A stretch of 64,000 bases of DNA. Source: Hyphomicrobium sp. LHD-15 (GTDB taxonomy: Bacteria; Pseudomonadota; Alphaproteobacteria; Rhizobiales; Hyphomicrobiaceae). Below the pieces are notes generated by a model that saw only the letters and a program-made list of their open reading frames with translations, did not search any database and had not been told where the DNA came from. Shown here piece after piece: positions 9,720 through 19,143 of this stretch. The position numbers and the translations under genes were made by a program. The stretch lies in the NCBI RefSeq assembly GCF_031157355.1, contig NZ_JAVIFT010000001.1, forward strand, positions 1,417,200 to 1,481,199, read 5' to 3'. Position 1 is the first letter of the stretch. The number at the start of each line of letters is the position of its first letter.

Positions 9720-10070
9720 CTACTTCCAGGTGAAGGTCACACGGCCGGTGCCGTGGATGTGCTCGGCGACCTCGACGCGGTCTCCGACCTTAGGATCGGT
9801 CTTCTTCAGCGCCATGACGTGGGCCATGCGCCCGTCGGCCAGCTTCACGTCGACGGCGAGGCCTTCCTCGATGGCGATGCTCTTGGCCCCCACCAGCGGC
9901 CCCACGGCTTCGACGACGCCCGCAACGTGGCGCGTCTCGACATTAGCGTCGAGGCCGGTCACCCAGAGCCCGGCTGCAACGCAGCCCAGGACGCCAACGC
10001 CGGCCGCGATCCACTTCAACCGCTCGACAAACAGTTGCCGATTGAGCCGGCGCCTTGTTTCGTCACGCAT
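9720..10070 (-). CDS. small membrane-anchored protein of unknown function
   Basis: About 116 residues: a basic cytoplasmic N-terminus (residues 1-19), one membrane segment (about 20-41), and an extracytoplasmic beta-rich part that alternates valine with polar residues (VVEAVGPLVGAKSIAIEEG). This resembles a small OB-like barrel but no family is recognised. It converges with the autotransporter gene, 18 bases apart. A palindromic repeat lies upstream. Confidence 0.6.
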   Translation of the reverse strand: MRDETRRRLNRQLFVERLKWIAAGVGVLGCVAAGLWVTGLDANVETRHVAGVVEAVGPLVGAKSIAIEEGLAVDVKLADGRMAHVMALKKTDPKVGDRVEVAEHIHGTGRVTFTWK

Positions 10071-10135
10071 TTTTCTTGGTCCCTAGACGATCCAGCAGCG
10101 CAATCTGCACCGCCCCCGGCGCGAGGTCTTTGAAA

Positions 10136-10186
10136 AGACCGGCAATTCACGCTCCAGGCCGATAGGGCCTGAAGCGATCGTGGTCT
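10136..10186. repeat. dispersed palindromic repeat, family A copy 1
   Basis: Outer arms AGACCGGC and the matching CGATCGTGGTCT flank ATTCACGCTCCAGGCC, a short GATA turn, and GGGCCTGAAGCG. The same plan (GACC...ATTCACGC...GGCC...GAAGCGATC.TGGTC) recurs near 24.6, 29.1 and 35.9 kb. It sits in the space between two minus-strand genes. Confidence 0.75.
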
Positions 10187-10259
10187 ATATAGCGCCGGAG
10201 GGGCCGAATGCGAAGGCCGTTTGCGGGCTGCGGCGTTCCTCAAGATCCGTCGCGGGCGC

Positions 10260-12263
10260 TCAGGCTGCCTTTTCCTGGCCTTCGACGAGGCGGACGATGT
10301 CGGCCATGATGTCGTTCAGCTGGAAGTCCTTGGGCGTGTAGACGGCGGCAACGCCGAAGCTCTTGAGCTTCACCTCGTCCTCCGGCGGGATGATGCCGCC
10401 GACGACGACCGGGATATCGCCCAGGCCTTCCTTGCGCATCCGCTCCATCAGCTCCGAGACGAGCGGCACGTGCGAACCGGACAGGATCGACAGGCCGACG
10501 ACGTGGGCGCTTTCGTCCACGGCCGCGCGCACGATCTGCGCGGGCGTCAGGCGGATGCCCTCGTAGACCACTTCCATACCGACGTCGCGGGCGCGAACGG
10601 CGATCTGCTCGGCGCCGTTCGAATGACCGTCGAGGCCGGGCTTGCCGACCAGGAACTTGATGCGCCGGCCGAGCTTCACCGACAGGGCGTCAACGGCGGC
10701 GCGGATGCCGTCCAGCTGCCCGCTTGCCCGCTCGGGCGCGGCCTGGGCCACGCCGGTCGGCGCACGATACTCGCCGAACACGCGGCGCAGAGTGGTGCCC
10801 CACTCGCCGGTGGTGATGCCGGCCTTGGCGCAGGCAATCGAGCTTTCCATGATGTTGCGGCCTTCCTTGGCCGCGGATTCGAGCTCGGCCAAAGCTTTCG
10901 CCACCTCTTTGGCGTCGCGCTGCTCCCGCCATGCCTTGAGGCGGCCGATCTGCTCAGCCTCTACGGCCGGATCGACAATCATGATCGCGCCTTCACCGGC
11001 CGTGAGCGGAGATGGCTCGGTCTCGGTCCACTTGTTGACGCCGACGACGATAAGGTCCGCCGTCTCGATCTGGCCCACACGCGATGAGTTGCTCTCGACG
11101 AGGCGGCGCTTCATGTAGTCGATGGCAGCCACTGCGCCGCCCATGCGCTCGATGGTGGCGAGCTCGGCACGGGCCTCTTCTTTCAGGGACTCGACCTTGC
11201 GCTTGATCTCCTCTGAGCCATCGAAGATATCGCCGTATTCCAGCAGATCCGTCTCGTAGGCCACAATCTGCTGCATGCGCAGCGACCACTGCTGATCCCA
11301 CGGACGCGGCAGACCCAGCGCCTCGTTCCAGGCCGGGAGCTGCACGGCGCGCGCGCGCGCCTTCTTCGACAGCGTCACCGCCATCATTTCGAGCAGGATG
11401 CGATAGACGTTGTTCTCGGGCTGCGGCTCGGTGAGACCGAGGCTGTTGACCTGCACGCCGTAACGGAACATGCGGTTCTTTGCATCCGTCACGCCATAGC
11501 GTTCGCGGGTGATCTCGTCCCACAGTTCACCGAATGCCCGCATTTTGCAGATCTCGGTGATGAAGCGCATGCCGGCGTTGACGAAGAACGAGACGCGGCC
11601 CACGACGGTGCCGAAATCCTTGTCCGGCACCTCGCCCGAGGCCTTCACCGTGTCGAGGACGGCGATGGCGGTGGCCAGCGCGTAAGACAGCTCCTGCACC
11701 GGTGTCGCGCCGGCTTCCTGCAGGTGGTACGAGCACACGTTGGTCGGGTTCCACTTCGGCACCTCCTTGTAGGAGAAGACGATGGTGTCCTTGATCAGCC
11801 GCAACGACGGCTCGGGCGGGAACACGTAGGTGCCGCGCGACAGGTATTCCTTGATGATGTCGTTCTGGATGGTACCGGTGAGCTTGGTGCGCGGGGCGCC
11901 CGTCGCATCGGCGGTCGCGATGTAAAGAGACAGCAGCCACGCCGCCGTGGCGTTGATGGTCATCGACGTGTTCATCTGGTCGAGCGGAATGCCGTCGAGC
12001 AGAGTCATCATGTCGCCCAGGTGCGAGACCGGCACGCCGACCTTGCCCACTTCGCCGCGCGCCAGCTCGTTGTCGCTGTCATAGCCCGTTTGCGTCGGCA
12101 GATCGAAGGCGATCGAAAGGCCGGTCTGCCCCTTGGCCAGGTTGTTCCGGTAGAGCTCGTTCGACTTGGCGACGTTCGAGTGGCCCGCATAGGTGCGAAA
12201 CAGCCAGGGTTTATCCCGAACCGCCGCCTTGCCAGCCGATCCACTGCCCGCTTTGTCCGACAT
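10260..12263 (-). CDS. ecm: ethylmalonyl-CoA mutase
   Basis: Adenosylcobalamin enzyme that converts (2R)-ethylmalonyl-CoA to (2S)-methylsuccinyl-CoA in the ethylmalonyl-CoA pathway. About 667 residues: an N-terminal acyl-CoA mutase barrel (PWLFRTYAGHS, then GQTGLSIAFDLPTQTGYDSD) and a C-terminal B12 domain whose GLDGHSNG carries the cobalt-ligating His (D-x-H-x-x-G). The single-chain length and opening residues fit MeaA/Ecm rather than two-subunit methylmalonyl-CoA mutase. The start at 12263 has a GAGGG site 8 bases upstream; a longer frame to 12320 lacks one. Divergent from ccr, the preceding enzyme of the pathway. Confidence 0.95.
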   Translation of the reverse strand: MSDKAGSGSAGKAAVRDKPWLFRTYAGHSNVAKSNELYRNNLAKGQTGLSIAFDLPTQTGYDSDNELARGEVGKVGVPVSHLGDMMTLLDGIPLDQMNTSMTINATAAWLLSLYIATADATGAPRTKLTGTIQNDIIKEYLSRGTYVFPPEPSLRLIKDTIVFSYKEVPKWNPTNVCSYHLQEAGATPVQELSYALATAIAVLDTVKASGEVPDKDFGTVVGRVSFFVNAGMRFITEICKMRAFGELWDEITRERYGVTDAKNRMFRYGVQVNSLGLTEPQPENNVYRILLEMMAVTLSKKARARAVQLPAWNEALGLPRPWDQQWSLRMQQIVAYETDLLEYGDIFDGSEEIKRKVESLKEEARAELATIERMGGAVAAIDYMKRRLVESNSSRVGQIETADLIVVGVNKWTETEPSPLTAGEGAIMIVDPAVEAEQIGRLKAWREQRDAKEVAKALAELESAAKEGRNIMESSIACAKAGITTGEWGTTLRRVFGEYRAPTGVAQAAPERASGQLDGIRAAVDALSVKLGRRIKFLVGKPGLDGHSNGAEQIAVRARDVGMEVVYEGIRLTPAQIVRAAVDESAHVVGLSILSGSHVPLVSELMERMRKEGLGDIPVVVGGIIPPEDEVKLKSFGVAAVYTPKDFQLNDIMADIVRLVEGQEKAA

Positions 12264-12356
12264 TCTCAAACCCTCGCCCGCATTCACAATTCCCCATAGC
12301 GTACCGGCCGCCGTGTGCAAGGCAAAAGTCTAATTCGTCACGGGGACGGGTGGTTC

Positions 12357-12716
12357 TCAGGCGCGGACGCGGCCAGGATCGTTGGTCAAGGGCTTGCGAA
12401 TTCGGGTGACGGCCTCGACGAGGCGGGTCAGGAACAGCATGACGAACAGCATCACCACCATGCCGGCCACGGATGCGGCCACCGTGTGGGCGCTCTTTTC
12501 CGAGCTCACGACAAAGCCCAGCTCTCTCAAGGTGTAGATGCCGACAAGGCCGCCCCAAAACATGGCCGGGGCGAAAACCCACGACAGGCCTTTCATCGGC
12601 AACATCGCGCGCATGACGGCAAAAACCAGCGCAGTGAGGCCCGCGACGATCCAGTAGCTCATGCTGTCGGCCGCGGCGATGTCGGACAACACCTTGAAAA
12701 TTGCCTCATGGCTCAT
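12357..12716 (-). CDS. small integral membrane protein of unknown function
   Basis: About 119 residues with three predicted membrane segments (about 20-38, 47-65 and 78-100) and a basic C-terminal tail. No family recognised. It lies just upstream of ecm on the same strand with 93 bases between, so co-transcription is possible, and its promoter would lie in the gap shared with ccr. Confidence 0.65.
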   Translation of the reverse strand: MSHEAIFKVLSDIAAADSMSYWIVAGLTALVFAVMRAMLPMKGLSWVFAPAMFWGGLVGIYTLRELGFVVSSEKSAHTVAASVAGMVVMLFVMLFLTRLVEAVTRIRKPLTNDPGRVRA

Positions 12717-13069
12717 GAAATGACCCGCTCACTCCGAAAATAAACACCCGTCAAAATCTGGAATCCAGGCCCGTTAGTCTTAGCGATTGCTGATTAACTC
12801 TTCGTTTGAGGGAGATAACGGCCTCAGTGGGGACGGGGCATCTTTTTGGGGGCCGGGAGGTCATTATTAAGGGGGGATGCGAATGTCGCTCTGACAAACC
12901 CTTTATTGCGGCGCCAAAAAGTGCTTGAAACGAGGCGAACGGCACGGGAGGGCGCCTACGCGCAGTATCCTCCGGCCTATTCAGGACCATGCACAGCACG
13001 CCGGATCGACGGGACGGCGCGTGAATGGTCTGCGGGACATTACCTTCTGCGTCAGGGAGAGACGAGAGC
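12717..13069. other. 353-base intergenic region upstream of ccr and the minus-strand membrane gene
   Basis: Holds the divergent promoters for ccr and the membrane protein/ecm side. I see no convincing open frame, riboswitch or recognised operator. An AGGGAGAG ribosome site lies directly before the ccr ATG at 13070. Confidence 0.5.
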
Positions 13070-14380
13070 ATGTCGAGCCAAAGCGCCGCGACCAAAGCCA
13101 GCACCGAAGCTGCTTCGGTTGGGGTGAAAAAAGACCTCTATGAGATCGGCGAGATTCCGCCGCTCGGTCACGTTCCGAAGAACATGTACGCGTGGGCCAT
13201 CCGCAAGGAGCGCCAAGGCGAGCCCGACAAGGCCATGCAGGTCGAGGTCGTGCCGACCTGGGAGCTCGACAGCCACGACGTGCTCGTCCTCGTGATGGCC
13301 GCTGGCGTCAACTACAATGGCGTCTGGGCCTCGCTCGGCACGCCTATCTCCATGTTCGACGTCCACAAGCAGCCGTACCACATCGCAGGTTCGGACGCGT
13401 CCGGCATCGTGTGGGCCGTCGGCTCCAAGGTGAAGCGCTGGAAGGTCGGCGACGAAGTCGTCATCCATTGCAACCAGGATGACGGCGACGACGAGGAGTG
13501 CAACGGCGGCGATCCCATGTTCTCGCCCTCGCAGCGCATCTGGGGCTACGAGACGCCGGACGGCAGCTTCGCTCAGTTCTGCCGCGTGCAGGATCGTCAG
13601 CTGCTCGAGCGCCCGAAGCATCTCACGTGGGAAGAGGCGGCCTGCTACACGCTGACCCTCGCCACCGCTTACCGCATGCTGTTCGGTCATCGTCCGCACG
13701 TGCTTCGCCCCGGCCACAACGTGCTCGTCTGGGGCGCCGCGGGCGGCCTCGGCGCTTTCGCCGTGCAGCTCTGCGCCACGTCCGGCGCCAACGCCATCGG
13801 CGTCGTGTCGGATGACGACAAGCGCGATTTCGTCATGCAGCTGGGTGCCAAGGGCGTCATCAACCGCAAGGGCTTCAAGTGCTGGGGCCAGCTGCCGAAG
13901 GTGAACTCGCCGGAATACAACACCTGGCTGAAGGAGATGCGCAACTTCGGCAAGGCGATCTGGGACATCACCGGTAAGGGTGTCAACGTCGACTGCGTGT
14001 TCGAGCATCCTGGCGAAACGACGATCCCGGTCTCGGTGCAGGTGGTCAAGCGCGGTGGCATGGTCGTCATTTGCGCCGGCACCACCGGTTACAACCTGAC
14101 CATGGACGCGCGGTATCTCTGGATGCACCAGAAGCGCGTGCAGGGCTCTCACTTCGCAAACCTGCAGCAGGCGAGCCAAGCCAACAAGCTCGTCGTCGAG
14201 CGACGTATCGATCCTTGCATGTCGGAAGTGTTTTCGTGGGCGCAGATCCCGAAGGCGCACATGCGCATGTTGAGAAACGAGCACAAGCCGGGCAACATGG
14301 CGGTGCTGGTTTCGGCGCCGACTACGGGCTTGCGCACGGTCGAAGACGTGATCGAGGCCAGCCAGGCACGCCACGGCTAG
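13070..14380 (+). CDS. ccr: crotonyl-CoA carboxylase/reductase
   Basis: Key enzyme of the ethylmalonyl-CoA pathway: NADPH-dependent reductive carboxylation of crotonyl-CoA to (2S)-ethylmalonyl-CoA. About 436 residues of the zinc-free medium-chain dehydrogenase family. The N-terminal part (KDLYEIGEIPPLGHVPKNMYAW) and the insert NQDDGDDEECNGGDPMFSP are typical of Ccr. The Rossmann motif is VWGAAGGLGAFAVQ, and the acyl-CoA/CO2 site region FEHPGETT is present. The start is ATG 13070 with an AGGGAGAG site; a longer frame from 13025 lacks one. A strong terminator follows. Confidence 0.97.
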   Translation: MSSQSAATKASTEAASVGVKKDLYEIGEIPPLGHVPKNMYAWAIRKERQGEPDKAMQVEVVPTWELDSHDVLVLVMAAGVNYNGVWASLGTPISMFDVHKQPYHIAGSDASGIVWAVGSKVKRWKVGDEVVIHCNQDDGDDEECNGGDPMFSPSQRIWGYETPDGSFAQFCRVQDRQLLERPKHLTWEEAACYTLTLATAYRMLFGHRPHVLRPGHNVLVWGAAGGLGAFAVQLCATSGANAIGVVSDDDKRDFVMQLGAKGVINRKGFKCWGQLPKVNSPEYNTWLKEMRNFGKAIWDITGKGVNVDCVFEHPGETTIPVSVQVVKRGGMVVICAGTTGYNLTMDARYLWMHQKRVQGSHFANLQQASQANKLVVERRIDPCMSEVFSWAQIPKAHMRMLRNEHKPGNMAVLVSAPTTGLRTVEDVIEASQARHG

Positions 14381-14403
14381 CGCGCCGGCAGGTATCAAGT
14401 TTG

Positions 14404-14438
14404 GGGCGCGGCAGTTTCTGTCGCGCCCTTTTCTTTTT
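14404..14438 (+). terminator. terminator of ccr
   Basis: An 11-base stem GGGCGCGGCAG / CTGTCGCGCCC (one G-T pair) with a TTT loop, then TTTTCTTTTTT. It abuts the end of the convergent MFS gene. Confidence 0.92.
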
Positions 14439-15691
14439 TATGCCGCGGTCGGAACCGGTGCTGACGAGGACAGGCCGTCGCGCGTCTCGGGCATGGCGAC
14501 GGCATAAACCGCGAGCCCGAGAGCAGCCACGAACGCGAGCGCAAGAAACGCGGCGTCATAGCCTGCGTTCACGACGATCAATCCCGCAAACGACGTGCTG
14601 AGGGCCGCGCCAATGCCAGTTGCCGTTCCAATCGCACCGAGGCTGACGTTGAAGTGTCCCGTGCCGCGCGTGAGGTCGGCCACGACGATGGGGAACAATG
14701 CGCCGAAGATGCCGGCGCCCACGCCATCAAGAAGCTGCACGCCGACAATCCAGTACGGGCTGTCGGAAAGCGGGTAAAGCATGCCTCGCAACGCCAAAAC
14801 AGCAAATGCCGTCAGGAACAGCGGTTTGCTGCCCCACGTGTTCGCCTTCGCGCCCGCGATTAGTGCGACAGGGACCATGATGAGCTGCGCAGCGACGATG
14901 CACGCAGACATCAACGATGTGCCGAGTGCCGCGTTGCCGAGCGCGAGCTTCTGGCCGGCGAGCGGCAGCATCGCCGCATTGGAGAAATGAAATAGCACGA
15001 TACAGGCCGAAAAAATAAGCAAAGGCCGGCATTCAAGCAGCACCCGCCATCCCGACGGAGGCGCACGCTCATGCTCGTTCTGGCCGTCTTTCTGCAATCC
15101 ACGCGCGACGTCATGATCGATCGCGGCTTCGGGAATGCTCCAGGTCGCGACAACGCTGGCAACTGCCATAAACGCCATGAGCCAGAACACGACGACCGGG
15201 CCGTACCAATAAGCTAATACCGCGGCGAGCGTGGCCGCAAACGCGTTGCCGGCGTGGTTGAAACTTTCATTGCGTCCGACACGCGCGGCGAACGCCTTCG
15301 GCCCCACGATGCCAAGCGTGATGGCAGAGGTGGCGGGCGCGAAAATCGCGCCTGCGGCGCCCGCGATCGCTTGCGTACCAGCAATCAGAATCTGATTTGA
15401 AAGAAATGGCAGCGCTACGCAGGTTGCAGTGACGAGGACAGCAGCGACAATGACGAGCGCGCGCTTTGCTTTGGTCCGGTCGACCAGGGCTCCCGCGGGC
15501 GTTTGGGTGGCAATCCCGGCGATGCCGGCAATCGTCATGACCACGCCGATCGAGGCTTCGTCCCACTTCTGGACCGTGAGGAGATAAATCGCGAGGTAAG
15601 GTCCCAGCCCGTCTCGCACGTCGGCCAGGAAGAAATTCAACGCATCGAGAGGCCGACCGGATGACGCAGCTTGTCTCGATGTGGTCACCAT
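14438..15691 (-). CDS. MFS transporter
   Basis: About 417 residues with twelve predicted membrane segments in two halves and a charged central loop near 205-220. The loop GALVDRTKAKRALVI after helix 2 matches the D-R-x-x-R/K loop of the major facilitator superfamily. Substrate cannot be assigned; an efflux-type role is plausible. The DUF486 gene upstream ends 2 bases before its start, so the two are probably one transcript. Confidence 0.87.
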   Translation of the reverse strand: MVTTSRQAASSGRPLDALNFFLADVRDGLGPYLAIYLLTVQKWDEASIGVVMTIAGIAGIATQTPAGALVDRTKAKRALVIVAAVLVTATCVALPFLSNQILIAGTQAIAGAAGAIFAPATSAITLGIVGPKAFAARVGRNESFNHAGNAFAATLAAVLAYWYGPVVVFWLMAFMAVASVVATWSIPEAAIDHDVARGLQKDGQNEHERAPPSGWRVLLECRPLLIFSACIVLFHFSNAAMLPLAGQKLALGNAALGTSLMSACIVAAQLIMVPVALIAGAKANTWGSKPLFLTAFAVLALRGMLYPLSDSPYWIVGVQLLDGVGAGIFGALFPIVVADLTRGTGHFNVSLGAIGTATGIGAALSTSFAGLIVVNAGYDAAFLALAFVAALGLAVYAVAMPETRDGLSSSAPVPTAA

Positions 15692-15693
15692 CG

Positions 15694-16041
15694 CTAGCTC
15701 AGTGGTCCCTTAAAAATAAAGAACGCGCCCGTCGCGATCAGCAGGAAGCCGACGGCATGGTTCAGTGTGAGAGGCTCTTTCAAATAGAGCACCGAGAACC
15801 CTGCAAATACGATGAGGGTGATGACCTCCTGCATCGTCTTGAGTTCAGCGGCAGAATAAACTTGGTGACCCAGCCGATTGGCGGGGACCGCGAAGCAGTA
15901 TTCCGCGAGCGCGATGAACCAGCTCGCGAGGATGACGATCCAAAGGGGCTTATCGGTAAATTTCAGGTGCCCGTACCAGGCGAACGTCATGAACACGTTC
16001 GACACTGCGAGCAGCACGATCGGCGTAACAGATGGATTCAT
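15694..16041 (-). CDS. DUF486 (DMT-like) small membrane protein
   Basis: About 115 residues, four predicted membrane segments. Motifs typical of the family are FMTFAWYGHLKF near the start, EYCFAVPANRLG in the middle, and the end TLNHAVGFLLIATGAFFIF. Distant relative of drug/metabolite transporters; function unknown. Immediately upstream of the MFS gene. Confidence 0.88.
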   Translation of the reverse strand: MNPSVTPIVLLAVSNVFMTFAWYGHLKFTDKPLWIVILASWFIALAEYCFAVPANRLGHQVYSAAELKTMQEVITLIVFAGFSVLYLKEPLTLNHAVGFLLIATGAFFIFKGPLS

Positions 16042-16176
16042 GGTTGAGCGGGCGACTGTTGGACCTCAGAGCCTCGGACATCGCCCGATCGCCAGCCCAA
16101 CCCGCAGACCGCAAACGGGTTCCGTAGATCACTACGAATTAAAGAAGTGGCGGCTCCAGCAAACCCGCCGCGCTTT

Positions 16177-17430
16177 TTATTTCGGCACGGTGAGCAGCCG
16201 GTCCCAGCGGATGTTGTCGAACGCATGCGCCGGGGAGCTGGTGTCGCGCAGCTCGGCGTTGGAGAAATAAATGATCGAGGCGCGCGCAAAAATGTTCTCG
16301 GCGGGGATCAACCCGACCTGCTCGACCGACCGGCTGTCCATGGAGTTGTCACGGTTATCGCCCATCACGAAGTAATGGCCCGGCGCCACCTTGAACGGAC
16401 CTACGTTGTCGAAGGGGCCGTCCGGTTCCATCTCGAGGACGACGATTTTCCTACCTTCGGGCAACGTTTCCTCAAAAGATGGGATCGTGTAAGCGCGACC
16501 GTCCCCGGTCTCTACGGTGACGTCCCCGATCGGGCGCTTCGGCACCGGCGTGCCGTTGATGTGCAGCACGCCGTGTTGCACGAGAATTTCGTCACCCGGC
16601 AACCCGATGACGCGCTTGATATAATCGAATTTTCGGTCGGTCGGCAGCTTGAAGACGACAATGTCGCCGCGCAGGGGTGCCGCCGCGCCGAAGCGCCCCT
16701 CGAAGCCTGCATCGAACGGGAAAGAGTAGCGGCTCAAGCCGTAGCTGCGCTTGTCTGCGAAAAAGTTATCGCCGACGCGTAGGGTCGGCTCCATCGAAGT
16801 CGATGGGACCGAGAAGGGCTGGAACAGAAAGATCCGGATCGCGGCCGCAACAGCCAGGATCACGACAAGGGATGCTGCGACGCTTGCCGTGGCGCGCAGG
16901 ATGCCAAAACGCTGCACCGCGCCGATGGTGCGGATCCTCAGGAAAATTGCCCACAACGGCAGAAGCGCGGCAACCAGGGCCAAGGGAAGAAGTACTGGAT
17001 CGTCCACACTCTCCGGTGCCGCGAAGGCGCGCAGAAAGTCCTGCCGAAAGACAGCGATCCCTCCCAGCATGATCAGCAAGGCTGCGATGTTCGGCAGCGC
17101 GGCCCAGGCAATGGCGGTGCGCAGCGTACTCTGACTTGCCGAACCTCCGAGCGGGCGGCCGATCCAGGATAAAAGAGCTCCGTCGATGTAAAGCGCGAGC
17201 AAGCCAGCTAGAGGACCAATCAGGAGCGCGACGACAACGACTGCAAGCCAATGGAGATTGGGGATCAGGGCGGCGAAGCCGATGACCGTCGCGACCCCCA
17301 TCAATGCGGCCAGGAGCAGCGCGTACGATCTGCCCCCGCGCTGCACGACGGCGTCGATCGCCGCCTGCGGCTTCCACCAGATCGCAGTCCAGGGGTTCAA
17401 TCTCGCAGGGGGCTGCGCTTCGGCATCCAT
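16177..17430 (-). CDS. lepB: signal peptidase I with an N-terminal Yip1-like membrane domain
   Basis: About 417 residues, well above the usual 240-260 for LepB in this group. Residues 1-185 form a five-segment membrane domain that opens NPWTAIWWKPQAAIDAVVQ, a Yip1-like start. From about 190 it is an ordinary signal peptidase I: a membrane anchor, the nucleophile Ser212 in PSTSMEPTL, the general base Lys272 in DYIKRVIGLPGD, and the C-terminal box GDNRDNSMDSR. The protein removes signal peptides from exported proteins at the outer face of the inner membrane; the extra domain may position it. There is no frameshift or gap between the parts. Confidence 0.93.
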   Translation of the reverse strand: MDAEAQPPARLNPWTAIWWKPQAAIDAVVQRGGRSYALLLAALMGVATVIGFAALIPNLHWLAVVVVALLIGPLAGLLALYIDGALLSWIGRPLGGSASQSTLRTAIAWAALPNIAALLIMLGGIAVFRQDFLRAFAAPESVDDPVLLPLALVAALLPLWAIFLRIRTIGAVQRFGILRATASVAASLVVILAVAAAIRIFLFQPFSVPSTSMEPTLRVGDNFFADKRSYGLSRYSFPFDAGFEGRFGAAAPLRGDIVVFKLPTDRKFDYIKRVIGLPGDEILVQHGVLHINGTPVPKRPIGDVTVETGDGRAYTIPSFEETLPEGRKIVVLEMEPDGPFDNVGPFKVAPGHYFVMGDNRDNSMDSRSVEQVGLIPAENIFARASIIYFSNAELRDTSSPAHAFDNIRWDRLLTVPK

Positions 17431-17470
17431 GCGGTTTCCTTCACGATCGCATCAAACCGTATTGGCGCAG

Positions 17471-17917
17471 CTATTTCTTGCGGACGAGCTCGGCGCAACC
17501 AGCCGTCGCGTCCTCGCCGGATTCGACGTAGCAGGCGCCGATGCGATCAGGCCCCAGAATGCGGCCGTGATTGTAGCCTTTGCTGTTCGAGGCGACCCAG
17601 GTGAAGGATATGTTGTCCGGGTAGATCACGCCGAAGAAATTCTTGGTGCCGTCGGGATAGGTGAACGTGCCCCGAAACCGGCGATCCTGCTGCTCGGTAA
17701 TCTGGACGGTCTTCTCACCCCAGATCTTGTATCCCTTCTTGTCGGATACGGTCCGGTTTTCACCCACCCAGGTTCCGACGAGATTGGGGATGTCCTTATC
17801 GTCTTGAGCAAATGCCGGATGCGCTGCTCCGGCGAAAAACAGGAGCGCCGCGCAGGCTGCTTTCGATGCGCAAATCGTGGGTCGTGAGCCTTGCGTGGTC
17901 GAGCGTTTGGACATCAT
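17471..17917 (-). CDS. exported protein of unknown function
   Basis: About 148 residues with a signal peptide ending near AFAQ (residues about 18-37). The mature part begins with NLVGTWVGENRTV and is rich in Gly, Trp and aromatic residues in an alternating pattern, suggesting a small periplasmic beta-barrel of a lipocalin or avidin-like type. Two Cys (ACYVESG and AGCAEL) may form a disulfide. Lies 40 bases upstream of the lepB fusion on the same strand. Confidence 0.7.
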   Translation of the reverse strand: MMSKRSTTQGSRPTICASKAACAALLFFAGAAHPAFAQDDKDIPNLVGTWVGENRTVSDKKGYKIWGEKTVQITEQQDRRFRGTFTYPDGTKNFFGVIYPDNISFTWVASNSKGYNHGRILGPDRIGACYVESGEDATAGCAELVRKK

Positions 17918-17966
17918 CGTCTCCGTTCCCTGCCCTGTCCGAGGAACGGCGCGCCCGCACCCCGGA

Positions 17967-18818
17967 TCAGTGATTGCCGTTGGTGAGTTTCTTCAATTCC
18001 ATGATACCGCGGTTCAACTCGGCGCCGAGGAGGATGATGATTGCCGTCACCTGGAAGAAAATCATCGCCACCATCAGCTGCGAAAGACCGGCATAGAAGC
18101 GCGCATAGTTGCTGATCGAAAGGTAGTAGGAATAGAAGCCGGCGATCACGAGCCACAGCACGACGGACAAAGCGACACCCGGCCACACGTCGGCGAGGCG
18201 GCGCTTGCCGGCCGCAAGCCAGAGATGAAACGCGAGAAGCTGCGTGCCGATGACCGCTGCGCCGAGCGTGTAGCGCACGGCCGGCGCCAGCCAAGTCGAA
18301 TCGAGGAGCGACCTGATCAAAGACGGCTCCACCCAGGAAGGCCCGAATTGGGCGGCGAACGCGGGACCGACGACCACCGCCCAGGTCAGCACGAGCATCG
18401 AAGCGCCGCTGATCAAGACGAGAAGCATGCTGAGCCCGAGACAAACCGGGTAGGAGCGGGTTTCGACCACGCGATAGGCGCCGTTGAGCGCGGCCCGCAG
18501 CGTTTCGACCGCGCTCGTCGCGAAGAACAGCGCGAGGAAGCCGCCGAAAGTCAGAAGATCGATGCGGGTCTGCCCCATGATGGCGTCGACCTGCGGCGCC
18601 AGCGCCTGGGCCACGGCCTGCGGCAGGTTGTGGAACAGCTGCGAGACGGCTTCCGCCGCCAGTTCCCGGCCACCGAACAGGCCCGCCAGTCCGCCTAGGA
18701 AGATGCAGAAGGGAAACAGCGACACGACGAACGCGAACGCCACGGCGCTCGCCATGGCGAAGCCCGAGTGCTCGTAGAGCCGGAAAATGGCAGACAGTAA
18801 AGTGCGGTAACGCTTCAT
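17967..18818 (-). CDS. YihY/BrkB-family inner membrane protein
   Basis: About 283 residues with six predicted membrane segments. Family marks are the opening region GFAMASAVAFAFVVSLFPF, the middle SAVETLRAALNGAYRV and the end IILLGAELNRGIMEL. Once misnamed RNase BN; the transported or bound compound is unknown. Confidence 0.88.
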   Translation of the reverse strand: MKRYRTLLSAIFRLYEHSGFAMASAVAFAFVVSLFPFCIFLGGLAGLFGGRELAAEAVSQLFHNLPQAVAQALAPQVDAIMGQTRIDLLTFGGFLALFFATSAVETLRAALNGAYRVVETRSYPVCLGLSMLLVLISGASMLVLTWAVVVGPAFAAQFGPSWVEPSLIRSLLDSTWLAPAVRYTLGAAVIGTQLLAFHLWLAAGKRRLADVWPGVALSVVLWLVIAGFYSYYLSISNYARFYAGLSQLMVAMIFFQVTAIIILLGAELNRGIMELKKLTNGNH

Positions 18819-19143
18819 TGGCGGGCAGTCTGGCGGCAGTTTGTGCGAATGTCGAGGCGGACCGTAGTCGATGGACTATGCCGAGGTCCATGCCTTACGC
18901 GCAACGCGCGACACGAAATGCCCCCCCGTGATTAACGATCGGGCCGGGCCGGCGGGAAACGCGCCCGCTCACCCCGCGGCCCCCCGTGCGTTGCTGTCGC
19001 TGGGGCGCGAGTTTGTCTTGACGGCAGGGCTCGGAAATTTGCAGATGGCGTCCTGAAATAGCGGGCCCCAAAGGGGGCCAAGGGACGCGGAGCATAATCA
19101 GGCTCCGGTGTCCCCATGCGCGGGTCAGGGAGGAGCCGAATTC
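18819..19143. other. 325-base intergenic region upstream of mcd
   Basis: Contains the divergent promoters for the YihY gene and mcd. A GC-rich stem (GGCCCC / GGGGCC around 19068-19080) lies about 65 bases before mcd. GGGAGGAG near 19127-19135 is the likely mcd ribosome site. No gene seen. Confidence 0.5.

Noticed and set aside
13052..14398. 448-residue minus-strand frame
   Set aside because: Shadow of ccr; the high GC content at third positions keeps this frame open.
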